Assembly: GCF_003003355.1 (NCBI RefSeq)
Contig: NZ_PVTQ01000005.1
Coordinates: forward strand, 1 to 64,000
Origin: Donghicola tyrosinivorans
Lineage (GTDB): Bacteria > Pseudomonadota > Alphaproteobacteria > Rhodobacterales > Rhodobacteraceae
Direction: 5' to 3'
DNA: 64,000 bases
In this document: positions 17,745-25,871 of the stretch, one piece after another
Layout: each line of letters starts with the position of its first letter
Position numbering within the stretch: the stretch's first letter is position 1
Notes under the pieces: generated by a model
Database searches by the model: none
What the model was told of the DNA's origin: nothing
The model's input: only the letters and a program-made list of their open reading frames with translations
Translations under genes and position numbers: made by a program

Positions 17745-18527
17745 GTGATCAGGGTAGAAAACCTGCACAGACATTTCGGTGGATTTCGCGCGGTGGATGG
17801 GGCCTCGCTTGAGATTGCCAAGGGCTCGATCACCGGATTGGTGGGGCCGAACGGCGCCGGAAAATCCACACTTTTCAACGTTATCGCCGGAGCGCTACCG
17901 CCGACTTCCGGCAAGGTCTTTCTGGACGGCGAAGACATCACCGGCCTGCCCCCGCACGAGCTGTTCGGTAAAGGCTTGTTGCGCACCTTCCAGATCGCAC
18001 ACGAGTTCAACAGCATGACTGTGCGCGAGAACCTGATGATGGTGCCGCCCGCGCAGACCGGCGAAAATCTATGGAACAGCTGGTTCAAGCGCGGCCAGAT
18101 CGCCCGCGAAGAAGAGGCGATCCGCCGCAAGGCCGATGAGGTTCTGGAGTTCCTGACCATCACACATGTGGCGGACGAGAAAGCCGGAAACCTTTCGGGC
18201 GGACAGAAAAAACTGCTGGAGCTGGGGCGCACCATGATGGTGGACGCCAAGATCGTGTTTCTGGACGAGGTGGGCGCGGGCGTGAACCGAACGCTGCTGA
18301 ACACCATCGGCGATGCGATCATCCGGCTGAATCAGGAGAAGGGCTATACCTTCTGCGTGATCGAGCACGACATGGAATTTATCGGACGCCTTTGTGATCC
18401 GGTGATCGTGATGGCCGAGGGCAAGAAGCTGGCGGAAGGCACGATCGACGAGATCAAGGCGAATGAACAGGTGATCGAGGCCTACTTGGGCACGGGCCTG
18501 AAGAACAAGGATCAGGTGGGCGCATGA
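17745..18527 (+). CDS. livG: Branched-chain amino acid-type ABC transporter ATP-binding protein LivG
   Basis: This is the first of two ATPases of a LivGFHM-type importer. The 260-residue protein has Walker A GPNGAGKST, the LivG-type RTFQIAHEF Q-loop, LSGGQKKLLELGR signature, Walker B IVFLDEVGAGV and switch histidine in VIEHDMEFI. The start is GTG at 17745 with GGGGAG 8 bases upstream. Walker B carries GAGV where most LivG proteins have PAAGL-like residues; the catalytic DE pair is kept. Confidence 0.93.
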   Translation: MIRVENLHRHFGGFRAVDGASLEIAKGSITGLVGPNGAGKSTLFNVIAGALPPTSGKVFLDGEDITGLPPHELFGKGLLRTFQIAHEFNSMTVRENLMMVPPAQTGENLWNSWFKRGQIAREEEAIRRKADEVLEFLTITHVADEKAGNLSGGQKKLLELGRTMMVDAKIVFLDEVGAGVNRTLLNTIGDAIIRLNQEKGYTFCVIEHDMEFIGRLCDPVIVMAEGKKLAEGTIDEIKANEQVIEAYLGTGLKNKDQVGA

Positions 18528-18543
18528 GCATGATCTGTTGCAA

Positions 18544-18612
18544 GGGGGCTGCCTGCCCCCCGTCGCCGCTGCGCGGCGACTCCCCCCGGAGGTATTTGGG
18601 CCAAGATGAAAG
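18544..18612. repeat. Rhodobacteraceae-type intergenic repeat between livG and livF
   Basis: Two small hairpins (GGGGGCtgcctGCCCCC at about 18544-18560 and GTCGCCGctgCGCGGCGAC at about 18562-18580) are followed by CCCCCGGAGGTATTTGGGCC and AAGATGAAAG. I recall closely similar strings scattered between genes in other Rhodobacteraceae. A shortened partner with GAGTATTTGGGCAA lies at 51226-51250 behind a strong hairpin. Confidence 0.5.
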
Positions 18613-18621
18613 GGGCGCGGT

Positions 18622-19335
18622 ATGAGCGGACCTTTTCTGAGCGCAACGAATATGATTGGCGGCTATGGCCGCGGTGCGGACATCCTGAACGGGGTGACGC
18701 TGGATGTGGAACTTGGCGAGATTGCCGTGATTGTTGGCCCGAACGGGGCTGGCAAATCGACAGCCATGAAAGCGGTGTTCGGCATGCTGAACATCCATAC
18801 CGGATCGGTGGTGTTTGATGGCGAGGATATCACGCGGCTGAGCCCTCAGGCGCGGGTGGCAAAGGGCATGGGGTTTGTGCCCCAGACCCACAACATCTTT
18901 GCCTCGATGTCTGTGGAAGAGAACCTTGAGATGGGCGCGTTTTTGCGGCGCGACGATTATCGCGACACCATGGCACAGGTCTATGATCTGTTCCCGATCC
19001 TGAAGGAAAAGCGCCATCAGCACGCGGGTGAGCTTTCGGGCGGTCAGCGTCAACAGGTGGCCGTGGGCCGCGCGTTGATGACCAAGCCCAAGCTGCTGAT
19101 GCTGGACGAGCCGACGGCCGGTGTCAGCCCCATCGTCATGGACGAGCTGTTTGACCGGATTATCGAGGTGGCCCGCACAGGCATCTCGATCCTTATGGTC
19201 GAGCAGAATGCCCGTCAGGCGCTGGAGATTGCCCACAAGGGCTATGTTCTGGTGCAAGGTGCCAACGGCTATACGGGCAGCGGCAAAGAGCTGCTGGCCA
19301 ACCCTGACGTCCGCAAGTCGTTCCTGGGAGGCTGA
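18622..19335 (+). CDS. livF: Branched-chain amino acid-type ABC transporter ATP-binding protein LivF
   Basis: This is the second ATPase of the importer, which pairs with LivG below the LivH/LivM membrane dimer. The 237-residue protein has Walker A GPNGAGKST, LSGGQRQQVAVGRAL signature, Walker B LLMLDEPTAGVSP and the LivF-type ILMVEQNARQALEIAHKGYVL switch region. The start lies 94 bases after livG, across the intergenic repeat, with GGGGCG upstream. It ends 3 bases before the livH start. Confidence 0.94.
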   Translation: MSGPFLSATNMIGGYGRGADILNGVTLDVELGEIAVIVGPNGAGKSTAMKAVFGMLNIHTGSVVFDGEDITRLSPQARVAKGMGFVPQTHNIFASMSVEENLEMGAFLRRDDYRDTMAQVYDLFPILKEKRHQHAGELSGGQRQQVAVGRALMTKPKLLMLDEPTAGVSPIVMDELFDRIIEVARTGISILMVEQNARQALEIAHKGYVLVQGANGYTGSGKELLANPDVRKSFLGG

Positions 19336-19338
19336 CAG

Positions 19339-20349
19339 ATGGATATTCTTAACGCACTTGTCACTCTGGCGAATTTCGTTCTGGTACCGGCTTTGGCCTA
19401 TGGCAGCCAGCTGGCGATCGGCGCGCTGGGTGTGACGTTGATCTATGGCATCCTGCGGTTCTCGAACTTTGCCCACGGGGATACCATGGCCTTTGGCACG
19501 ATGGTGACCGTATTGGTGACTTGGGGCTTGCAAGCGGCGGGCGTGAGCCTTGGGCCGCTACCTACTGCGCTGCTGGCCATGCCTGTCGGCATCGCCGCCA
19601 CGGCGCTGCTGGTGCTGGGAACCGACCGTATCGTTTATCGCTTTTACCGCGAACAAAAAGCCAAGCCGGTGATCCTTGTGATCGTCTCGATGGGGGTGAT
19701 GTTCGTGATGAACGGCCTTGTCCGTTTTATCATCGGACCGAACGATCAGAACTTTACCGATGGCGAGCGTTTCATCATCAGCGCCCGCGACTTCAAGAAT
19801 ATGACCGGACTTGAGGAAGGTCTGGCGATCAAGACCAGTCAGGGCATCACCGTGGTCACGGCTATCATCGTTGTGGCGCTGCTGTTCTGGTTCCTGAACC
19901 GCACCCGCACGGGCAAATCCATGCGCGCCTATTCGGACAATGAGGATCTGGCCTTGCTGTCGGGCATCAACCCCGAGCGGGTAGTGGCCGTCACTTGGAT
20001 CATTGTAGCCGCATTGGCAACGGTGGCCGGTGTGCTTTACGGCATCGACAAGTCCTTCAAACCTTTCACCTATTTCCAGCTTCTGCTGCCGATCTTCGCA
20101 GCGGCGATTGTGGGCGGCCTTGGCAGCCCGCTGGGGGCCATTGCGGGGGGATTTGTGATTGCCTTCAGTGAAGTCACCATCACCTACGCTTGGAAAAAAG
20201 TCGCCGCCTATATGCTGCCTGAAAGCCTTGCGCCTGATGGTCTGATGCAAATGCTGGCGGTCGATTATAAATTCGCGGTCAGCTTTGTCATTCTGGTGAT
20301 TGTGCTGCTGTTCCGCCCCACAGGCCTGTTCAAGGGGAAATCCGTATGA
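19339..20349 (+). CDS. livH: Branched-chain amino acid-type ABC transporter permease LivH
   Basis: This 336-residue inner-membrane permease has about eight hydrophobic helices. The LivH hallmark GVTLIYGILRFSNFAHGDTMAFGTM lies near residues 33-57, and AAIVGGLGSPLGAIAGGFVIAFSE, the ATPase-contact region, near residue 260. A longer loop near residues 130-160 (FTDGERFIISARDFKNMTGLEEG) is polar. GGAGG lies just before the ATG. The stop overlaps the livM start by 4 bases. Confidence 0.94.
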   Translation: MDILNALVTLANFVLVPALAYGSQLAIGALGVTLIYGILRFSNFAHGDTMAFGTMVTVLVTWGLQAAGVSLGPLPTALLAMPVGIAATALLVLGTDRIVYRFYREQKAKPVILVIVSMGVMFVMNGLVRFIIGPNDQNFTDGERFIISARDFKNMTGLEEGLAIKTSQGITVVTAIIVVALLFWFLNRTRTGKSMRAYSDNEDLALLSGINPERVVAVTWIIVAALATVAGVLYGIDKSFKPFTYFQLLLPIFAAAIVGGLGSPLGAIAGGFVIAFSEVTITYAWKKVAAYMLPESLAPDGLMQMLAVDYKFAVSFVILVIVLLFRPTGLFKGKSV

Positions 20350-21650
20350 ACGAGTCCATCAAGACAACCGCTCTATTCGCGCTGGTCGCTCTGCTGATCA
20401 TCGGTACCGGCCTGTTCCAAAGCTGGAACGCCGCCTTGGGCATTCTGAATATGGGCCTCATCAGTGCTGTCATGGCGCTGGGGGTGAACCTACAGTGGGG
20501 CTTTGCGGGCCTCTTTAATGTAGGCGTCATGGGCTTTGTGGCCCTTGGCGGTCTGGCGACTGTGCTGATCTCGATGCCGCCTGTGCCCGAGGCTTGGGCT
20601 GCTGGCGGTTTACGCATCTGGGCCGCATTGGGCCTAGGCGCCGCAACGCTGGCCATCGTGATCATGGTCCGCAAGAAGATGGCCGAAGGTCTGCCCCGTG
20701 CGGCGCTGACCGCTGTGCTGCTGATCGGGGGCTTTGTTCTGTATCGCAGCATGTTCGATCCGGCCCGCGACGCGATCGAGGCCGTGAACCCCGCGCTGCA
20801 AGGCTATCTGGGCGGCATGAACCTGCCCGTGCTGCTGGCGTGGCCTGCGGGCGGCTTGCTGGCCGCTGGGGCTGCGTGGGTGATCGGAAAAACCGCTCTT
20901 GGTTTGCGCAGTGACTATCTGGCAATTGCCACCCTAGGTATCGCCGAGATCATCATCGCCATCATGAAGAACGAGGACTGGTTGGCCCGCGGTGTAAAAA
21001 ACATCAACGGCCTGCCCCGTCCCTTGCCCTATGAGATCGACCTGCAAGCCGATCCCGCCTTTGTCGAGCGTGCGGCCAGCTTTGGTCTGGATCCGGTCAC
21101 GGCCTCGACCCTTTATGTGAAGGCAGGCTACGGGCTGCTGTTCGCGGCGGTGCTGCTGGTGATCCTGTTCCTCATGCAACGGTCGCTGCACAGCCCTTGG
21201 GGCCGGATGATGCGGGCGATCCGCGATAACGAAGTTGCCGCCCGTGCCATGGGCAAGGATGTCACCAAACGTCACCTGCAAATCTTCATTCTGGGCAGCG
21301 CGATCTGTGGCATTGCCGGCGCGATGATGACCACGCTGGACGGCCAGTTGACTCCTTCCAGCTACCAGCCCCTGCGCTTTACCTTCCTTATCTGGGTGAT
21401 GGTGATTGTTGGCGGATCGGGCAACAACTTTGGTGCGATCCTTGGCGGCTTTATCATCTGGTTCCTCTGGGTACAGGTTGAACCCTTTGGCCGTTGGTTG
21501 ATGGAACTGATCACCAGCGGGATGGAGCCGGGCAGCACCCTGCGCGATCACCTACTGGCCTCGGCAGCGCATATGCGTCTGCTGTCGATGGGCTTGATCA
21601 TGCTCTTGATGCTGCGGTTCAGCCCAAGGGGCCTGCTGCCTGAAAAGTAG
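20346..21650 (+). CDS. livM: Branched-chain amino acid-type ABC transporter permease LivM
   Basis: This is the partner permease of LivH. At 434 residues it is longer than the usual 300-360, with extra hydrophobic segments between residues 75 and 185. The LivM signature LGVNLQWGFAGLFNVGVMGFVALGG lies near residue 40, GLRSDYLAIATLGIAEII near residue 188, and RSLHSPWGRMMRAIRDNEVAARAMGKDV, the ATPase-contact loop, near residue 280. The start is ATGA-coupled to livH, and a strong terminator follows. Confidence 0.94.
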   Translation: MNESIKTTALFALVALLIIGTGLFQSWNAALGILNMGLISAVMALGVNLQWGFAGLFNVGVMGFVALGGLATVLISMPPVPEAWAAGGLRIWAALGLGAATLAIVIMVRKKMAEGLPRAALTAVLLIGGFVLYRSMFDPARDAIEAVNPALQGYLGGMNLPVLLAWPAGGLLAAGAAWVIGKTALGLRSDYLAIATLGIAEIIIAIMKNEDWLARGVKNINGLPRPLPYEIDLQADPAFVERAASFGLDPVTASTLYVKAGYGLLFAAVLLVILFLMQRSLHSPWGRMMRAIRDNEVAARAMGKDVTKRHLQIFILGSAICGIAGAMMTTLDGQLTPSSYQPLRFTFLIWVMVIVGGSGNNFGAILGGFIIWFLWVQVEPFGRWLMELITSGMEPGSTLRDHLLASAAHMRLLSMGLIMLLMLRFSPRGLLPEK

Positions 21651-21671
21651 AGCCAAATCGACTTAAACTGC

Positions 21672-21700
21672 AAAAGGCGCCCGATGGGCGCCTTTTTCTA
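21672..21700 (+). terminator. Terminator after livM
   Basis: The stem AAGGCGCCC (21674-21682) pairs with GGGCGCCTT (21686-21694), followed by TTTTTCTATTT. The minus strand also has a short T run, so it may serve the convergent HerA-like gene too. Confidence 0.85.
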
Positions 21701-21720
21701 TTTGGCAACAGTGGCGGGCG

Positions 21721-23257
21721 TTAGCGGGCTTTGAAAAGGCCGCCTAGAATGCCGCGCACGATGCGGCGGCCTGTGGTGCCTTTTAGCTCTTTTACCAAAG
21801 CACCAGCCAAAGCGCTGCCGATACTGTCGTCACCGCTGCTCCGCGACGACGACCGGCTGACGCGGGTGCCGGAATAGCGGCGCGCGGTGCGATACTCCCG
21901 CTCGGCTGTTTCCTGACGAGCCTCTTCCTCTTCGGCCTTCTGGGCCGCTTTCGCGGCATCCTCGGCGCGGCGGGTCAGGATTTCATAGGCACTTTCCCGA
22001 TCCAGCCTGGTCTCATACTTCGCCCGCAAATCGCTGGCCGCGATGACTGCACCGCGCTCGGCGTCCGTGATGGGACCAAGACGGGATGCGGGCGGGCGGA
22101 TCAAGGTGCGCTGCGCCACACCGGGCACACCCTTATTGGCCAGAAGCGAGGTCACAGCCTCGCCCACACCCACCTCTTTGATGGCTTCCATCACGTCGAA
22201 TGCGGGGTTTTCGCGGTAGGTTTGCGCCGCCAAGCGAAGGTTCTTTTGATCCCGCGCGGTAAAGGCACGCAGGGCGTGCTGCACACGGTTCCCAAGCTGG
22301 CCCAGAATATCCTCGGGGATGTCACCCGGATGCTGGGTGATGAAATAAACCCCGACGCCTTTTGATCGGATCAGCCGGGCCACCTGCTCGACCTTATCCA
22401 CCAGCGGCTTCGGCGCGCCGTCAAACAGCAAATGCGCCTCATCAAAGAAGAACACCAGCTTGGGTTTGTCCGGATCGCCCACCTCGGGCAGTTCCTCGAA
22501 CAGCTCGGACAGCAGCCACAGCAGGAAGGTCGCGTAAAGACGCGGCGATTCCATCAGTTGATCGGCAGCCAGAATATTGACCATGCCGCGCCCGTCGGGG
22601 GCGCAGCGCATCAGGTCTGCCAATTCCAAGGCGGGCTCGCCGAAAAAGGCCAACGCCCCCTGATTTTCCAGCGTCAGCAACCGGCGCTGGATCGCCCCAA
22701 CGCTGGAGGGCGAGATATTACCGTAGCGCAAAGAAACTTCGGCGCGATTTTCCCCCAGCCAGACCAGCATGGCCCGCAGATCGTTCAGGTCCAGCAAGGG
22801 CAGACCCTGATCATCGGCGATGCGGAAGGCGATGTTCAGGATGCCCTCTTGGACCTCGGACAGATCCAGCATCCGTGACAGCAGCAGCGGCCCCATCTCG
22901 GCCACTGTGGCGCGCACCGGATGCCCCTTTTTTCCCCAGAGGTCCCAGAAAGTGACCGGAGCGGCGCTATACTGCAGATTGAGTCCAATCGTTGCTGCGC
23001 GTTCCATGAAAGGGCCGTGCAGCTTATGAGTCTCTGCCCCAGCCGCAGCCAGTCCCGACAGATCGCCTTTGACATCCGACACGAACACCGGAACCCGCTG
23101 CGTCAGCGAAGGCTTGGGCCATAATCTGCACAGTCACCGTCTTGCCGGTCCCTGTCGCCCCTGCGATCAATCCGTGGCGGTTGGCGTATTTCAGGATCAG
23201 TGTTTCGGGCGCGGCATAGCCCTCGCCTGCACCACCAATGAAAATCGTATCGGACAT
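21721..23257 (-). pseudogene. HerA-like ATPase (DUF853 family), one-base frameshift
   Basis: The protein is a YjgR-type HerA/DUF853 ATPase of about 510 residues. The start is MSDTIFIGG at 23257, and Walker [11 protein letters not shown] follows near residue 37. At about 23094-23100 the reading frame breaks. Upstream the frame reads MAQAFADAA and then nonsense, while the correct continuation [14 protein letters not shown] begins in another frame. Removing one G from the GGG run (CCC at 23094-23096 on the plus strand) restores a single reading frame. The downstream part carries the rest of the fold, including Walker [16 protein letters not shown] and [18 protein letters not shown]. The C-terminal third is charged and ends in basic residues. 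Either a recent mutation or a base-calling error fits, because both halves are otherwise well preserved. Confidence 0.85.
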
Positions 23258-23289
23258 CTGCCACTCCTTAACCGTTCGGCATGACAATA

Positions 23290-23396
23290 CATTCTTAACC
23301 GGACTGGTCCACCTTAGGATGTGTGTCGCGTAAGGCACGACACTTTCCTCCCTGTTGAACTGGCCGCGCCCTCGCAGGCGCGGCATTTTTATTTTT
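23290..23396 (+). ncRNA. Candidate small RNA with exposed CCTCCC
   Basis: From 5' to 3' the region has a 6-base-pair hairpin (GTGTCG 23323-23328 with CGACAC 23338-23343), then an unpaired stretch with CCTCCC (23347-23352), then a perfect 8-base-pair terminator (GCCGCGCC 23363-23370, GGCGCGGC 23377-23384) and ATTTTTATTTTT. CCUCCC is complementary to Shine-Dalgarno sequences, a feature of several alphaproteobacterial trans-acting RNAs. I see no clear promoter, so the 5' end is a guess. Confidence 0.4.
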
Positions 23397-23451
23397 GCAT
23401 CAATACGTTCGCAATTCCCCGGCCTATCCATCAGAGATATGAATTTCCCTG

Positions 23452-23553
23452 TTGACGATCCCTGTCCGCGTTCGTAACGTTTGGGCAATTACTAAGTCGG
23501 CCAGTCCGACAGGGAGCAAAAAACGAAGAAGGGGCTCACTCAGCCCCTTCTTT
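23452..23553 (+). ncRNA. Second candidate small transcript or leader
   Basis: TTGACG (23452-23457) and TAACGT (23475-23480) are 17 bases apart and could be a sigma-70-type promoter. Downstream lie a small hairpin (GTCGG 23496-23500, CCGAC 23506-23510) and a symmetric terminator (AAGAAGGGGCT 23526-23536, AGCCCCTTCTT 23542-23552). The terminator has a T run on both strands and might instead act on minus-strand transcription. Confidence 0.3.
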
Positions 23554-23701
23554 GATTCTAGGCCATCGGGCCTGAAATCTGCAAAGGCGAAACGCCGCCG
23601 CCTGCCCCAGCGTTCAAGAAAAATTCAGTGAAATCACCCTGACTCTCGCCGCGCAGGTGTGATACCCCTGTTGCCGACACAACAAGGGACAAGGATTAAA
23701 A

Positions 23702-24295
23702 ATGTCCAATACCGTGAAAAGCCTTTTGATTGCAGCAATGCTGACCAGCGGCACCGCACTTTGGGCCCAGGAACAGGCCGCACAGGACGCGCCCGCAGCA
23801 GACCCCGCACTCAATCTGGGCGAGCAGCTTGACGAAAACGGCGAGCCGCTTGGCACCACCTACGATCTGGAAGCAAAGGGCGATTGGTCCATCCGCTGCC
23901 TGCGTAGCCCCGCCGAGCAGGACCCCTGCGAGATGGCACAGGTGCTGACCGACGGCGAAGGCAACAACGTGGCTGAAATCAGCATGTTCAAGCTGCCTGA
24001 CGGACAGGCTGCCGTCGCTGGTGCAACCATCGCGACCCCGCTGGAAACCCTGCTGACCGAACAACTGCGCATCGCGGTCGATAACGCACCCGCCAAGCGC
24101 TACCCCTTCCGTTTCTGCACCCAAGCCGGCTGCTACGCGCAGGTCGGCTTTACCGCAGAAGAGATTGCAGCCTTCAAGAAGGGCTCGAAAGCGACGTTGA
24201 CCATCGTTCCCCGCATGGCCCCCGATCAGCAGGTCGGCGTGACCATGTCGCTGTCGGGCTTTACCGACGCGTTCGACTCGATCCCCGCGCGTTAA
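23702..24295 (+). CDS. Invasion-associated locus B (IalB) family protein
   Basis: This 197-residue exported protein has a signal peptide (about 1-22, LTSGTALWAQ). An acidic linker follows, then the IalB domain (about 55-190: GDWSIRCLRSPAEQDPCEMAQ, AEISMFKLPDG, TPLETLLTEQLRIAVDNAPAKRYPFRFCTQAGCYAQVGF). Four cysteines are spaced as two probable disulfides, as in the family. IalB of Bartonella affects erythrocyte invasion, but free-living alphaproteobacteria have many homologs of unknown periplasmic role. It is a single gene with AAGGA before the start and a shared terminator behind. Confidence 0.88.
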   Translation: MSNTVKSLLIAAMLTSGTALWAQEQAAQDAPAADPALNLGEQLDENGEPLGTTYDLEAKGDWSIRCLRSPAEQDPCEMAQVLTDGEGNNVAEISMFKLPDGQAAVAGATIATPLETLLTEQLRIAVDNAPAKRYPFRFCTQAGCYAQVGFTAEEIAAFKKGSKATLTIVPRMAPDQQVGVTMSLSGFTDAFDSIPAR

Positions 24296-24317
24296 CCGCT
24301 GCGCCGATCCGAAACAG

Positions 24318-24350
24318 AAAAGGCCGCCCGATTTTGGGGCGGCCTTTTTC
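24318..24350. terminator. Bidirectional terminator between IalB-family and ketoacyl synthase genes
   Basis: The stem AAAAGGCCGCCC (24318-24329) pairs with GGGCGGCCTTTT (24337-24348) and is flanked by T runs on both strands. The two genes converge here. Confidence 0.85.
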
Positions 24351-24371
24351 GTTTGTCACTACAGCCCGAAA

Positions 24372-25583
24372 TCAGGCGAATTTGCGCAAGGCCAGAACCG
24401 CGTTGAGGCCGCCGAAAGCAAAAGCGTTCGACAGAACCACATCCACCTTTGCATCGCGGGCCTCATTCGGAACCACGTCCAAGGCGCATTCGGGGTCAGG
24501 CTCTTCGTAGCCAATGGTCGGTGCAATCACCCCGTCACGCAGGGCCATGATACAGGCCAGCAGTTCCACCGCGCCGGTGCCACCAATCAGGTGGCCGTGC
24601 ATGGATTTCGTGGACGAGATCATCAGGTCATCCGCATGGTGACCAAAAACATCCGCCACCGCCGCGCATTCGGTTTTGTCATTCGCCGCCGTTCCGGTGC
24701 CGTGTGCGTTGATATAGCCCACATCGTCCGAGTTCAGCTGTGCATCGGTCATCGCCCCTTGGATCGCCCGCGCGGCCCCCTGTTTTGAGGGCATCACGAT
24801 ATCCGCGGCGTCCGAGGTCATAGCAAAGCCGATGACTTCGGCAAGAATCTCTGCCCCTCGGGCTTTGGCGTGATCGTAGTCTTCAAAGACGAACATCGCT
24901 GCACCTTCACCCTGTACCATCCCGTTGCGGTTCAGACTGAAGGGACGGCAGGCGTCTTTGGACATAACGCGCAGACCTTCCCAAGCCTTGAGACCACCGA
25001 AACACAGCATGGCCTCGGACCCGCCGGTCAGCATCACATCGGACATGCCGGAACGGATCATGTGGAACGCTTGTCCCATCGCATGGTTCGAACTGGCGCA
25101 AGCGGTGGCGACCGTGAAGGTCGGGCCTTTCAGGTTATGCTCCATCGAGACATGGCTGGCCGCCGCATTGTTCATCAACTTGGGCACGATGAAGGGGTGA
25201 ACACGGTTCTTTCCCTCTTCATAAACGGTCCGGTAATTCTCGTCCGAGGTGGACAGACCGCCGCCCGCCGTTCCCAGCACCACGCCGGACCGCGCCGCAA
25301 GCTTGCCGGTAAAGCTAAGTCCGGACTGCTGGATCGCCTCTTCCGCCGCGATCAGGGCGAACTGGGTGAACCGGTCATAAAGGGCGATTTGCTGGCGATT
25401 CCAACGGTCTTCGGGCACATAGTCATGCACCTGCCCGCCGATCCGGATGGCCAGACGCTCAAGATCCCGCATTTTCAGATCGGAAATGCCGCAGCGCCCT
25501 TCGCGCATGGCTTCCAGCGTTGTGGCCACGTCGCGGCCAAGGGCGTTGATGGTTCCCGCCCCAGTGATAACAACGCGCCTCAC
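24372..25583 (-). CDS. Beta-ketoacyl-ACP synthase (FabF-like)
   Basis: This 403-residue condensing enzyme keeps the Cys-His-His catalytic triad: TACASSNHAMGQ (cysteine near residue 162), NAHGTGTAANDKTE and KSMHGHLIGGTGAVE. It extends acyl chains on an acyl carrier protein. It overlaps the adjacent ACP gene by 4 bases and lies in an operon with lpxD and an L,D-transpeptidase. A dedicated role in making a special acyl chain, rather than bulk fatty acid synthesis, is therefore likely but inferred. The usual fabF is normally beside acpP, and this ACP is not the AcpP type. Confidence 0.92.
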   Translation of the reverse strand: MRRVVITGAGTINALGRDVATTLEAMREGRCGISDLKMRDLERLAIRIGGQVHDYVPEDRWNRQQIALYDRFTQFALIAAEEAIQQSGLSFTGKLAARSGVVLGTAGGGLSTSDENYRTVYEEGKNRVHPFIVPKLMNNAAASHVSMEHNLKGPTFTVATACASSNHAMGQAFHMIRSGMSDVMLTGGSEAMLCFGGLKAWEGLRVMSKDACRPFSLNRNGMVQGEGAAMFVFEDYDHAKARGAEILAEVIGFAMTSDAADIVMPSKQGAARAIQGAMTDAQLNSDDVGYINAHGTGTAANDKTECAAVADVFGHHADDLMISSTKSMHGHLIGGTGAVELLACIMALRDGVIAPTIGYEEPDPECALDVVPNEARDAKVDVVLSNAFAFGGLNAVLALRKFA

Positions 25584-25837
25584 GCTTGTTCGGCCTTCAG
25601 CTTTTCAACAGCGGCGACGATGGCATCCACGGACGAGATGTCAAAGTCGCTTTCCGACGGATCATTCGCGTTGAAGGGAACCGAGATATCAAAGGCCTCT
25701 TCAATGGCGAAAATGCTTTCCACCAGACCCATGCTGTCGATCCCCAGATCTTCAAGGCTGCTGTCTCCGGTCACATCCGACGGCTCAAGTACAGCCTGCT
25801 CCGCAATGATTGCGATCACTTTGTCCCGGACGGTCAT
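25580..25837 (-). CDS. Specialised acyl carrier protein
   Basis: This 85-residue acidic four-helix carrier has the phosphopantetheine serine S35 in LGIDSMGLVE. The usual AcpP motif is DSLDTVE, so the residues after the serine are unusual. The loop before the last helix (FNANDPSESDFDISSVDAI) is longer than in AcpP and resembles the lipid A carrier AcpXL group in layout. It is positioned between lpxD and a FabF-like gene with 34-base and 4-base junctions. I infer that it carries a chain for lipid A or another envelope lipid; identity with AcpXL is not shown. Confidence 0.85.
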   Translation of the reverse strand: MTVRDKVIAIIAEQAVLEPSDVTGDSSLEDLGIDSMGLVESIFAIEEAFDISVPFNANDPSESDFDISSVDAIVAAVEKLKAEQA

Positions 25838-25871
25838 GGTCGTTGCCCTTTTCTTGTAACTCTAAAGCGAT

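Larger units (their letters stand above)
23258..23701. other. 444-base gap with two candidate small transcripts
   Basis: The gap between the divergent HerA-like gene and the IalB-family gene has no credible ORF. It contains two separate terminator-like structures (23363-23396 and 23526-23553), one of them preceded by a promoter-like pair. The adjacent protein genes do not need these terminators, so independent small RNAs are a reasonable reading. Confidence 0.6.
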
